A stretch of 64,000 nucleotides of DNA, taken from positions 124,001 through 188,000 of the forward strand of contig NZ_QRGD01000005.1 of the NCBI RefSeq assembly GCF_003449015.1, read 5' to 3'. This DNA is from Aureibaculum luteum. GTDB lineage: Bacteria > Bacteroidota > Bacteroidia > Flavobacteriales > Flavobacteriaceae. Below are positions 55,698-63,740 of the stretch, in pieces (the first letter of the stretch is position 1; each line of letters begins with the position of its first letter). The translations under genes and the position numbers were made by a program. The notes beneath the pieces were generated by a model, which saw nothing but the letters and a program-made list of their open reading frames with translations, was not told where the DNA came from and made no database searches.

Positions 55698-56126
55698 TTA
55701 AAAAAGGTGTGTATGTCCTTCTTTTATTTCCTTAGTGAAACTTGCAATTGTTTTATTTGTTAGCTCCCCTACTAATTTATTTCTTAAGGGTGCTACTAGA
55801 TGATGAATTGGACAGGGATTTTCACTATCACAAACAGGTAAACCTAAAGAACATCCTTGAAATTTTTCTAATCCGTCTATGGCGGCTACGATAGATATCA
55901 TTGTATTTAGTCTATCAGCATCCGTAAGATAAAAACCTCCGTTCCTACCTTTTCTTGAAGAAATTATATTTCTTTTGGTAAGTTCTTGCAAGGTTTTAGC
56001 TAAAAAAGGAGCTGGTATATCAATTATTTCAGCAATTGATTTTGGATTAAATTTTTTTTCGTCATCAGAATTTAATGATAAAAACAGTACTGCTCTAATG
56101 GCGTAAGTACTAGATTTTGAAAGCAT
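55698..56126 (-). CDS. Rrf2-family regulator with a three-cysteine cluster motif
   Basis: This 142-residue regulator has an N-terminal winged helix (MLSKSSTYAIRAVLFLSLN, then FNPKSIAEIIDIPAPFLAKTLQEL and GRNGGFYL). A Cys-x6-Cys-x5-Cys motif (GCSLGLPVCDSENPC) lies near residue 95. NsrR and IscR hold an iron-sulfur cluster with a similar C-x5-C-x5-C or C-x5-C-x7 array. NO or iron-sulfur sensing is thus likely. It diverges from the fasciclin-cytochrome-nosZ transcript across a shared dyad. Confidence 0.88.
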   Translation of the reverse strand: MLSKSSTYAIRAVLFLSLNSDDEKKFNPKSIAEIIDIPAPFLAKTLQELTKRNIISSRKGRNGGFYLTDADRLNTMISIVAAIDGLEKFQGCSLGLPVCDSENPCPIHHLVAPLRNKLVGELTNKTIASFTKEIKEGHTHLF

Positions 56127-56149
56127 ATTTTATAATTTTAACAAGACAA

Positions 56150-56223
56150 CAAAGTAAAAAGATAATAATATCTTTTTATATGACAAATGTCATATTTTCA
56201 TTTAAGCACTACTTATATATTTG
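56150..56223. promoter_or_regulatory. Shared CRP/FNR-type dyad between rrf2 and the nosZ transcript
   Basis: The palindrome ATGACAAATGTCAT (56180-56193) has TATATTTG (56216-56223) 22 bp away on the plus side, a perfect -7 box. On the minus side it has TTACTTTG (56157-56150), one mismatch, at the same distance toward the Rrf2 gene. Confidence 0.85.
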
Positions 56224-56247
56224 TACAAAATTAACAAAACTTAAATT

Positions 56248-56835
56248 ATGAAACTTAAAACTCTAATTCCAATTTTAATCATCGCCATGATGATTTCTTG
56301 TAAAAATGAAAAACAAGAAAGCACAGAAACAACACCAACTGCTGCGGAACAAGCTACTACTGAAGCTTCAGAAAATCAAGGTCAAGCTTCTGTAACGGAT
56401 AACGTGTCTGATGCAAATGCATTACAAGTGGCTCAATCATTACCTGATTTTTCAACGTTAGTAACGGCTATAGAAGCTGCTGGTTTAGAAAATTCAGTTG
56501 TAAATGCAGGTCCTCTAACAATTTTTGCCCCTACCAACGAAGCTTTCGGTAAATTACCAGAAGGTACCGTTGAAACATTAGTAAAGCCCGAAAACAAAGA
56601 AAAATTAGCATTTATTTTAAAAAACCATGTGGCTCCGGCAAATTATCCTGATACACAATTAGAAAAAGATGCTAAAAAGGGTCGTAAGTTATATATGGCT
56701 TCTGGAGAATATTTAGAAATCGTTAAAAAGGATGATGGTCTTTATGTTGGTGGAACTAAAATATTAAAAACAGTAAAAGTTAGCAACGGTTGGATCCATG
56801 TCATAGGAGATGTGATCGTTCCAAAAGATAAATAA
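56248..56835 (+). CDS. Fasciclin-domain lipoprotein
   Basis: This 195-residue lipoprotein (signal ending MISC, Cys18) has a low-complexity Glu/Thr/Ala linker (about 20-60). One fasciclin domain follows (FSTLVTAIEAAGLENSV, LTIFAPTNEAF, LAFILKNHV and the C-terminal GWIHVIGDVIVP). Fasciclin domains act in adhesion or as scaffolds. It is the first gene of the nosZ transcript, 37 bp before the cytochrome gene. Confidence 0.88.
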   Translation: MKLKTLIPILIIAMMISCKNEKQESTETTPTAAEQATTEASENQGQASVTDNVSDANALQVAQSLPDFSTLVTAIEAAGLENSVVNAGPLTIFAPTNEAFGKLPEGTVETLVKPENKEKLAFILKNHVAPANYPDTQLEKDAKKGRKLYMASGEYLEIVKKDDGLYVGGTKILKTVKVSNGWIHVIGDVIVPKDK

Positions 56836-56872
56836 GTGTTTAAAATAAATAATAAAACTAAAAACTAAAATA

Positions 56873-57337
56873 ATGAGAAAAATAATTTTAAGCGTATTTG
56901 TACTCTCTCTTGCTGTACTAGTAAGTTGTGGTGACAAAACAAAAAAGGATAGTACTGAGGCCCCAAAAGAAGAAGTAGTAAAAGAAGAGGTTGTAGAAGT
57001 TGATCCAATGCAAAATAAAGGAGTTGGACCTATTACAAGTGTAACCTTAGCTGCCGAAGTAGATCAAGAATTAGCAAAAAAAGGTGCCGAAGTTTATAAG
57101 CAAATGTGTTCTGCTTGTCATAAAGCAGAAAAAAAGTTTGTGGGTCCTGCTCCAAAAGGGATATTGGAAAGAAGAACTCCTGAATGGGTTATGAACATGA
57201 TTTTGAATCCAGAAGTAATGGTAAAAGAAGATCCTATTGCGAAAGCATTATTAGCTGAATATTTGTCACCAATGTCAAATCAAAATTTGACAGAAGAGCA
57301 AGCAAGAGCTGTCTTAGAATATTTTAGAACTTTATAA
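56873..57337 (+). CDS. Class I cytochrome c lipoprotein
   Basis: This 154-residue lipoprotein (signal ending VSC, Cys19) has an acidic Lys/Glu linker followed by one cytochrome c domain. Haem attaches at CSACH (Cys79, Cys82, His83) and the likely axial Met is in LSPMSNQN. It sits between fasciclin and nosZ, so it is the obvious candidate to pass electrons to NosZ. Confidence 0.9.
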   Translation: MRKIILSVFVLSLAVLVSCGDKTKKDSTEAPKEEVVKEEVVEVDPMQNKGVGPITSVTLAAEVDQELAKKGAEVYKQMCSACHKAEKKFVGPAPKGILERRTPEWVMNMILNPEVMVKEDPIAKALLAEYLSPMSNQNLTEEQARAVLEYFRTL

Positions 57338-57364
57338 ATAAATCAAACTTTAAATTAACTTAAT

Positions 57365-59329
57365 ATGAAATCAATACTTAAAATAATGACGCTGTTATTT
57401 TCAGCTTCTGTTTTACTGAGCAGTTGTGGTAATAATGGTAAATCTTCGGGTAACAATAGTGCTTTAAATAGCAGTAACGCCGAAAAAGTGTATGTTGCAC
57501 CAGGTGAATATGACGAGTTTTATGCGTTTATGTCTGGAGGATATAGTGGTAACCTTACTGTTTATGGTTTACCTTCTGGTAGAATGTTTAAAGAAATTCC
57601 TGTTTTTTCACAGTTTCCAACCACAGGTTATGGTTACTCTGAAGAAACTAAACCGATGTTAAATACTTCATTTGGGATGGTACCTTGGGATGATTCTCAC
57701 CACCCTGATATTTCTCAAACTAATGGTGTTTTAGATGGCAGATGGGTATTTATTAATGGTAATAATACACCTCGTATTGCTAGAATTAGTCTTAAGACTT
57801 TTGAAACTGAAGAAATTATTGAAGTACCTAATAGTGCAGGTAATCATAGTTCTTCATTTATTACTGAAAACACAGAATATGTAGTTGCTGGTACACGTTT
57901 TTCTGTTCCTGTACCTCAAGCCGATTTACCTATTAATGAATATAAAGGTAAATTTAAAGGGGCTTTATCTTTTATTAGTGTAGATAAAGAAACGGGTAGA
58001 ATGGGTATTAAATTTCAAATATTAATGCCAGGTTTTAACTATGATCTTTCTCACCCAGGTAGAGATAAATCTCATGGTTGGTTCTTCTTTACTACTTACA
58101 ATACCGAAGAAGCGAACTCATTATTAGAAGTAAATGCTTCTCAAAATGACAAAGATTTTATAGCTGCAATCAATTGGAAAAAAATTGAAGAATACGTTAA
58201 CAATGGTGGTGGTACTAAGATGCCTACTAATTACGCACATAACGTTTATGATGAGCATACACATACTGCAACTTCTACTATGGTAAAAGAAGTGTTAACA
58301 GTAAATCCATTAGACATTCCTGGTGCAGTCTATTTTTTACCTACACCAAAATCACCTCATGGTTGTGATGTAACTCCATCAGGAGAATACATTATCGGTA
58401 ATGGTAAATTATCAGCAGACTTAACGGTACATTCATTTGCAAAAATGTTAGATGCTATTGAAAACAAAAAATTTGACGGTGATGCTTATGGAATTCCAAT
58501 TTTAAAATATGAGGATATTTTAGCTGGTGTGGTAAAATCTGGTGGTTTAGGCCCATTACATACAGAATTTGATGATAAAGGGAATGCGTACACTACGTTC
58601 TTTATTTCTTCTGAAGTAGTGAAATGGAAAATAGGTACTTGGGAAGTAATTGATAGAAAACCTACTTATTATTCAGTGGGTCACTTAATGATTCCTGGTG
58701 GAAACTCTAGAAAACCTTTCGGAAAATATGTGGTTGCCATGAATAAAATTACTAAGGACCGTTATTTACCAACTGGACCTGAATTAGAGCATTCAGCACA
58801 ACTATATGATATTTCAGGTGAAAAAATGGAATTGATTTATGATTTCCCAACACATGGTGAACCTCATTATGCTGCAGGTATTCCAGCTGATCTAATAAAA
58901 GGTAATTCACAAAAAATATACAGATTAGATGAGAACAAACATCCATATGCGATAACTTCTCCAGATCAAGCCAAAGTGACTAGAAATGGTAAAGAAGTAC
59001 ATATCTCTATGGCAATGATTAGGTCTCATTTTACACCAGATAATATTGAAGGTGTTAAGGTTGGAGATAAAGTGTATTTCCATATCACAAACCACGAACA
59101 AGATTTTGATGTACCTCATGGATTTGCTATGATTGGTGCAAACAATTCTGAATTGCTAATTATGCCAGGACAAACAAAAACCCTTACATGGGAACCTAAA
59201 CAAGTAGGTGTTTGGCCTTTCTATTGTACAGATTTCTGTAGTGCATTGCATCAAGAAATGCAGGGATATGTTAGAGTATCACCAGCAAATTCAGACATAG
59301 AGTTATCATGGTCTTTAGACGGTGAATAA
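57365..59329 (+). CDS. nosZ: Nitrous-oxide reductase, Sec-dependent clade II type
   Basis: This 654-residue enzyme reduces N2O to N2. The leader MKSILKIMTLLFSASVLLSSC is a Sec lipoprotein signal with no twin arginine, as in clade II. The beta-propeller carries the CuZ histidines (WDDSHHPD, YAHNVYDEHTH, PHGCD, GPLHTEFD and LEHSAQLYD). The C-terminal cupredoxin holds CuA ligands Cys621, Cys625, His629 and Met632 (CTDFCSALHQEM). It is followed by a terminator, so the maturation genes downstream may have another promoter. Confidence 0.97.
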   Translation: MKSILKIMTLLFSASVLLSSCGNNGKSSGNNSALNSSNAEKVYVAPGEYDEFYAFMSGGYSGNLTVYGLPSGRMFKEIPVFSQFPTTGYGYSEETKPMLNTSFGMVPWDDSHHPDISQTNGVLDGRWVFINGNNTPRIARISLKTFETEEIIEVPNSAGNHSSSFITENTEYVVAGTRFSVPVPQADLPINEYKGKFKGALSFISVDKETGRMGIKFQILMPGFNYDLSHPGRDKSHGWFFFTTYNTEEANSLLEVNASQNDKDFIAAINWKKIEEYVNNGGGTKMPTNYAHNVYDEHTHTATSTMVKEVLTVNPLDIPGAVYFLPTPKSPHGCDVTPSGEYIIGNGKLSADLTVHSFAKMLDAIENKKFDGDAYGIPILKYEDILAGVVKSGGLGPLHTEFDDKGNAYTTFFISSEVVKWKIGTWEVIDRKPTYYSVGHLMIPGGNSRKPFGKYVVAMNKITKDRYLPTGPELEHSAQLYDISGEKMELIYDFPTHGEPHYAAGIPADLIKGNSQKIYRLDENKHPYAITSPDQAKVTRNGKEVHISMAMIRSHFTPDNIEGVKVGDKVYFHITNHEQDFDVPHGFAMIGANNSELLIMPGQTKTLTWEPKQVGVWPFYCTDFCSALHQEMQGYVRVSPANSDIELSWSLDGE

Positions 59330-59347
59330 ACATTTATTTTAGTTTGA

Positions 59348-59397
59348 AAAGGCTGTATTGAAAATTTCAATCCTTTAATTTCGTACAGCCTTTTTGT
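59348..59397 (+). terminator. Terminator after nosZ
   Basis: AAAGGCTGTA (59348-59357) pairs with TACAGCCTTT (59384-59393); the loop contains a smaller hairpin (TTGAAA/TTTCAA). A T-rich tract follows. Confidence 0.75.
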
Positions 59398-59410
59398 TTT
59401 TATCCTCACC

Positions 59411-59453
59411 CAGAATTCCTAAAAAGGAATTCTGACCTCTCCAAAGGAGAGGT
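59411..59453. repeat. Two adjacent perfect hairpins
   Basis: CAGAATTCCT (59411-59420) pairs with AGGAATTCTG (59425-59434). Immediately next, ACCTCTCC (59435-59442) pairs with GGAGAGGT (59446-59453). Such a double hairpin looks like an interspersed repeat element rather than a terminator of the plus strand. Confidence 0.7.
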
Positions 59454-59469
59454 AAAAAATTACAAAAAG

Positions 59470-60081
59470 ATGAAAAAAGCAGGTATTATAATGATTATCG
59501 GCTCTTTATTACTAATGGGCCTATTCAAATTTCCTTTATGGAATATTATGTTAGGAGCACCTCAATATCCAGAACCTTTAGGTATGGATATTTATATTGA
59601 TGGTATAAAGGGAGTTTCCGAATTTGATTTACAAAACATAGACGGCTTAAACCATTATATTGGTATGAAAGTGATACCTAAACCAGAAGAAATGTGGGAA
59701 TTCTCCGCCTTTCCTAAGGTTATTGGAGGTATGGTGGCCTTAGGGGTTCTCATAGGAATTTTAGGTTTTATGGGTAAAGTTTCCTATAAATGGTTTATCG
59801 GTTGGTTTATACTTATGTCCATTTTAGGGGTATTAGGTATGTATGATTTTAACCAATGGTTAACTGAATATGGTGGCGATTTAGACCCACATGCTATTAT
59901 AAAAGTTATAAATGCTGATGGAACACCTATGACATACAAACCACCATTATTAGGGTATCAAAAAATGTTAAATTTTGATGTTACTTCATTACCACACACA
60001 GGTGCTTATATGATGTTTGTAGGAATGATGCTTACCATCGTTGCATTTTTTGTAGGAAAAAAAGAGAATAAAAGGGCATAA
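59470..60081 (+). CDS. Integral membrane protein in the NosB position
   Basis: This 203-residue protein has four helices (about 5-25, 76-95, 104-122 and 172-192) and two extracytoplasmic loops rich in Pro, Asp and Tyr. In clade II nos clusters the gene after nosZ usually encodes a NosB-type membrane protein, so this is the likely equivalent, although I cannot show sequence kinship. It precedes nosL. Confidence 0.7.
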   Translation: MKKAGIIMIIGSLLLMGLFKFPLWNIMLGAPQYPEPLGMDIYIDGIKGVSEFDLQNIDGLNHYIGMKVIPKPEEMWEFSAFPKVIGGMVALGVLIGILGFMGKVSYKWFIGWFILMSILGVLGMYDFNQWLTEYGGDLDPHAIIKVINADGTPMTYKPPLLGYQKMLNFDVTSLPHTGAYMMFVGMMLTIVAFFVGKKENKRA

Positions 60082-60090
60082 AACAATGGC

Positions 60091-60129
60091 TGTTCGCGTG
60101 CCAAGCCTTTGCATGGTGTATCGAGAACA
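60091..60129. repeat. Imperfect palindrome related to the 27.8-28.0 kb repeats
   Basis: The element begins TGTTCGCGTGCCA and ends TATCGAGAACA; outer arms TGTTC/GAACA are exact and inner arms partial. The reverse strand carries TTCTCGATAC, the same opening as the 55-bp repeats. Confidence 0.5.
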
Positions 60130-60161
60130 GGTTTAATTGGAATAGTTTAATCTAGACAAAA

Positions 60162-60608
60162 ATGAAAAAATTATATTTTTTACTTTCATTATCTCTGATA
60201 TTGGTTTCATGTTCTATTGAACCCTCAAAAATTGAATATGGTAAAGATGCCTGCAATTTTTGCAAAATGACAATTGTAGATAAAACACATGCTGCTCAAA
60301 TTGTTACTAAAAAAGGGAAGTCTTTTAAATATGATGCTATTGAATGCATGCTAAATGACATGGAAGATAAAGATAAAAGCAAATTGGAATTATTTTTGGT
60401 TACAGACTATCTAAATCCTACAACATTAATAGATGCCAATTCCGCAACATTTTTAATTTCTCCTGCAATAAAAAGCCCTATGGGAGCTAACTTATCTGCT
60501 TTTAAAAATAAAGAAGATGTAGAAAAGCTTGTCAAAACTGATGTAGACAAAAGCTATAACTGGCAAGAGCTAAAGGCACTTTATCAGTCTGGTTCTCAAG
60601 GTAAATAA
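60162..60608 (+). CDS. nosL: NosL copper chaperone lipoprotein
   Basis: This 148-residue lipoprotein (signal ending VSC) has the NosL copper-binding pattern CNFCKMTI followed by AAQIVTKKGKSFKYDAIECM. NosL delivers Cu(I) for CuZ assembly in NosZ. It is followed by a terminator-like hairpin. Confidence 0.92.
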   Translation: MKKLYFLLSLSLILVSCSIEPSKIEYGKDACNFCKMTIVDKTHAAQIVTKKGKSFKYDAIECMLNDMEDKDKSKLELFLVTDYLNPTTLIDANSATFLISPAIKSPMGANLSAFKNKEDVEKLVKTDVDKSYNWQELKALYQSGSQGK

Positions 60609-60627
60609 ATACTCACTCAAATTAGCT

Positions 60628-60664
60628 AAAGCTGTCTTATAATTAAATTTAGGGCAGCTTTTTT
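60628..60664 (+). terminator. Terminator-like hairpin after nosL
   Basis: AAAGCTGTC (60628-60636) pairs with GGGCAGCTTT (60652-60661, one G-T pair) and is followed by TTT. It lies 12 bp before the cupin start. Confidence 0.7.
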
Positions 60665-60675
60665 AAATCCAAAAA

Positions 60676-60963
60676 ATGAATAAAAATAGTATTACAGACA
60701 TCCCTATTAAAGGTTTAAACGTTACTAAAATCTTTACAACAGATAGTACTGAAACGTTGTTAATAAGCTTAGAAAAAGGCAAAACTTTCCCAACACATAC
60801 ATCACCCAAAACTACACTTCTTGTTGTTTTAGAGGGAAAAATCGATTTCCATATTGAAAATAAAATTGTTACTTTAGCTAAACATCAGTGTTATAGTTTT
60901 GAAAAAAACATTGAGCATTACGTTACTGCTCATAAAAATTCTAGATTTTTGATAATTAGATAG
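60676..60963 (+). CDS. Small cupin-domain protein
   Basis: This 95-residue single-domain cupin shows the first motif around KTFPTHTSPKTTLLVVLEGKIDFHIE and the second around HQCYSFEKNIEHYVTAHKNSRFLII. The metal-binding His set is partly preserved (PTHTS, EHYV). It lies 4 bp before nosD and so is in the maturation operon. It may bind a metal, perhaps copper, but that is inference. Confidence 0.78.
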   Translation: MNKNSITDIPIKGLNVTKIFTTDSTETLLISLEKGKTFPTHTSPKTTLLVVLEGKIDFHIENKIVTLAKHQCYSFEKNIEHYVTAHKNSRFLIIR

Positions 60964-60967
60964 TAAA

Positions 60968-62203
60968 ATGCTAAAGAAAACACTTCCCCTTTTATTATTA
61001 CTTTTAATAATTTCCAATAGTTATGCTCAATCTATAGAGGTATGTGCTACTTGCGATGTTAACTCACTCACCGATGCTATTGCTAAATCAAAACCACATG
61101 ATAAAATAACAATAAAAAAGGGTACTTACTTAGAAAGTAATATTTTAATTGACAAGCCTTTACAAATAATTGGTGAGGGTAATCCAATAATTGATGGAGA
61201 AAAAAAAGGATATGTACTTATTGTAAAATCTGACAGTGTTTCTGTAACTGGACTGGTAATTAAAAACCCAGGGAAAAGCTATACCAAAGATTATGCAGCT
61301 GTTTATATTTCTCAGAGCAACCATTTTACTTTTGAAAACAATACCTTAGAGAGTGTCTTTTTTGGTTTTCTAATTGAAAAATCTCATCATGGAAAAATCG
61401 TTAAAAATCATGTTTCAAGTCAAGCGATAGATCAATCGGCGTCTGGTAATGGTATTCATTTATGGAATTGTTCAAATATGCTTATTGATGGAAATAAAGC
61501 TCATAATTTAAGAGATGGTATTTATTTAGAATTTACCAAAGAAACTAAGGTTACAAACAACCAAAGCTATGATAATATGCGTTATGGTTTACATTTTATG
61601 TTTTCAAACAATAACGAATACCATAACAATACGTTTACAAATAATGGTGCCGGCGTTGCTGTTATGTTTTCCAAATTTATTAAAATGACTGGCAACACAT
61701 TTACCAAAAACTGGGGAACCGCGTCTTACGGATTACTTTTAAAAGAAATATATGATGCCGAAATTGAAAACAATACTTTTGAAGAAAATACCATTGGTAT
61801 TAACGTAGAAGGGTCAACCAGAATAAATTATATTAAAAATAACTTTATAAGCAACGGTTGGTCTGTAAAAATTGCTGGAGCTTGTTATGCCAATATATTT
61901 AAGGAGAATAATTTTTTAAACAATTCTTTTGACATTTCATACAATAGCAATATGAATGATAATAAATTTGACAGTAATTATTGGAGTTCTTATACGGGTT
62001 ATGATTTAGATAAAAATGGCATAGGTGACATTCCTTATCGTCCTGTAAAGTTATTCTCTTACATTGTAAACAAGACTCCAGAAACCATTATTTTATTGCG
62101 AAGTTTATTTGTAGATATTATCAATTTTTCAGAAAAAGTATCTCCAGTGTTCACACCTGATGAATTGGTAGACAGTTCACCATTAATGACCCCCATTAAA
62201 TGA
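60968..62203 (+). CDS. nosD: NosD periplasmic maturation protein
   Basis: This 411-residue periplasmic protein has a signal peptide ending SNSYAQ. A right-handed beta-helix is built of CASH/NosD-type repeats (NGIHLWNCSNMLIDGNKAHN, EYHNNTFTNNGAGVAVMFS and others), with a final DFDSNYWSSYTGYDLDKNGIGD-like block. It works with the NosFY transporter in assembling the CuZ cluster of NosZ. Confidence 0.95.
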   Translation: MLKKTLPLLLLLLIISNSYAQSIEVCATCDVNSLTDAIAKSKPHDKITIKKGTYLESNILIDKPLQIIGEGNPIIDGEKKGYVLIVKSDSVSVTGLVIKNPGKSYTKDYAAVYISQSNHFTFENNTLESVFFGFLIEKSHHGKIVKNHVSSQAIDQSASGNGIHLWNCSNMLIDGNKAHNLRDGIYLEFTKETKVTNNQSYDNMRYGLHFMFSNNNEYHNNTFTNNGAGVAVMFSKFIKMTGNTFTKNWGTASYGLLLKEIYDAEIENNTFEENTIGINVEGSTRINYIKNNFISNGWSVKIAGACYANIFKENNFLNNSFDISYNSNMNDNKFDSNYWSSYTGYDLDKNGIGDIPYRPVKLFSYIVNKTPETIILLRSLFVDIINFSEKVSPVFTPDELVDSSPLMTPIK

Positions 62204-62919
62204 TAGAAATAAAAAATTTATATAAAAAATTCGGAAAGGTTGAAGTCTTAAAAGGGCTAGATCTAACCATTAACCCCAATACTTCTGAAGGTGGCATTTT
62301 TGCAGTTTTAGGTCCTAACGGCTCCGGTAAAACGACATTAATTAAAAGTATTTTAGGTATGGTTATTCCCAATAATGGGGAAATAGAAATTCAAGGAAAA
62401 AGTGTCTTAAAAAAACATCAATATAGAAATAACATCAATTATTTACCACAAATTGCCAATTTTCCAAGTAATTTAAGCGTAAACGAATTGATTAAAATGG
62501 TTAAAAACCTAAGACCTAAACCTGCAGCTGATCAAGAATTTATTGATTTGTTTCGTTTAGAACCTTTTCTAGACAAAAAATTAGGCAATTTATCAGGGGG
62601 TACGAAGCAAAAAGTAAACATCCTATTGACTTTTATGTTTGATAGTGAACTTATTATCTTGGATGAGCCCACAACTGGTTTAGATCCAATTTCTTTACTC
62701 AATCTTAAAAAAATAATAGTAGCTGAAAAAGAAAAGGGTAAAATGATATTAATTACTTCGCACATTATGAGTTTTGTGGAAGAAATGGCTGATGAAATTG
62801 TGTTTCTATTAGATGGTAAAATCTATTTTAAAGGAACATTAGCTGCCATAAAAGAGCAGACCAAACAAACCGATTTAGAACATGCTATTGCAGCAATTTT
62901 AACAAAAGAAAATGTTTAA
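62200..62919 (+). CDS. nosF: NosF ABC transporter ATPase
   Basis: This 239-residue ATPase has Walker A GPNGSGKTT, signature LSGGTKQKVN, Walker B LIILDEPTTGLDP and switch His in ITSHIMSF. It overlaps nosD by 4 bp and nosY by 8 bp. Together with NosY it drives a step in CuZ assembly. Confidence 0.95.
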   Translation: MIEIKNLYKKFGKVEVLKGLDLTINPNTSEGGIFAVLGPNGSGKTTLIKSILGMVIPNNGEIEIQGKSVLKKHQYRNNINYLPQIANFPSNLSVNELIKMVKNLRPKPAADQEFIDLFRLEPFLDKKLGNLSGGTKQKVNILLTFMFDSELIILDEPTTGLDPISLLNLKKIIVAEKEKGKMILITSHIMSFVEEMADEIVFLLDGKIYFKGTLAAIKEQTKQTDLEHAIAAILTKENV

Positions 62920-63694
62920 AATATTAAAATATAGTTTTTACGATTTAATGCGTAGCAGTTGGAGTTACGTATATTTTTTATTCTATTTAGGCTTAGGTTC
63001 TGTATTACTATTTTTAAATAATGACGTGTCAAAAGCGGTTATTACTTTAATGAATATTATTGTGGTACTAACACCGTTAATAGGAACCATTTTTGGTGTT
63101 ATGTATTATTATAACTCCCGCGAGTTTACAGAGTTATTATTAGCCCAACCCTTAAAAAGATCAACCATTTTTATTGGTCAATATTTAGGAGTGGCTATTT
63201 CACTCTCTTTAAGTTTAGTGATTGGTTTGGGTATACCATTTTTAGCATATGGACTGCTACAATCATCAGAAATTTTTAATTTTTTATCGCTAATAATCGT
63301 TGGGGCATTTTTGACTTTTATTTTTGTGGCCTTGGCATTTAACATTGCTCTTTCTAACGAAAATAAAATAAAAGGTTTTGGTTATGCCATTTTAATGTGG
63401 CTGTTTTTAGCTGTAATTTATGATGGGTTATTTTTGATTTCTCTAGTGATGCTTCAAGAATATCCATTAGATAAATTCTCTTTAATAGCAACCATGTTTA
63501 ACCCTATAGATTTATCGAGAATTTTAATACTTTTAAAATTAGACATCTCCGCCCTACTCGGCTATACAGGTGCTGTTTTTCAAAAATTCTTCGGTACAAA
63601 CTTCGGTATGGTAATTTCTTTTAGTGTACTTTCGCTTTGGGTTGTTTTTCCTATCTTAAGAATATTGTTTAAATCAAAAAGGAAAGATTTTTAA
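62912..63694 (+). CDS. nosY: NosY ABC transporter permease
   Basis: This 260-residue membrane protein has about six helices and the ABC-2 permease pattern (YYNSREFTELLLAQPLKRSTIFIGQYLG). It begins inside the end of nosF and is followed 46 bp later by the nitrite reductase gene. Confidence 0.93.
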   Translation: MFKILKYSFYDLMRSSWSYVYFLFYLGLGSVLLFLNNDVSKAVITLMNIIVVLTPLIGTIFGVMYYYNSREFTELLLAQPLKRSTIFIGQYLGVAISLSLSLVIGLGIPFLAYGLLQSSEIFNFLSLIIVGAFLTFIFVALAFNIALSNENKIKGFGYAILMWLFLAVIYDGLFLISLVMLQEYPLDKFSLIATMFNPIDLSRILILLKLDISALLGYTGAVFQKFFGTNFGMVISFSVLSLWVVFPILRILFKSKRKDF

Positions 63695-63740
63695 ACAACA
63701 CCCAAAATTAAAAACCATATTACTCAAAATCAACTAAACC

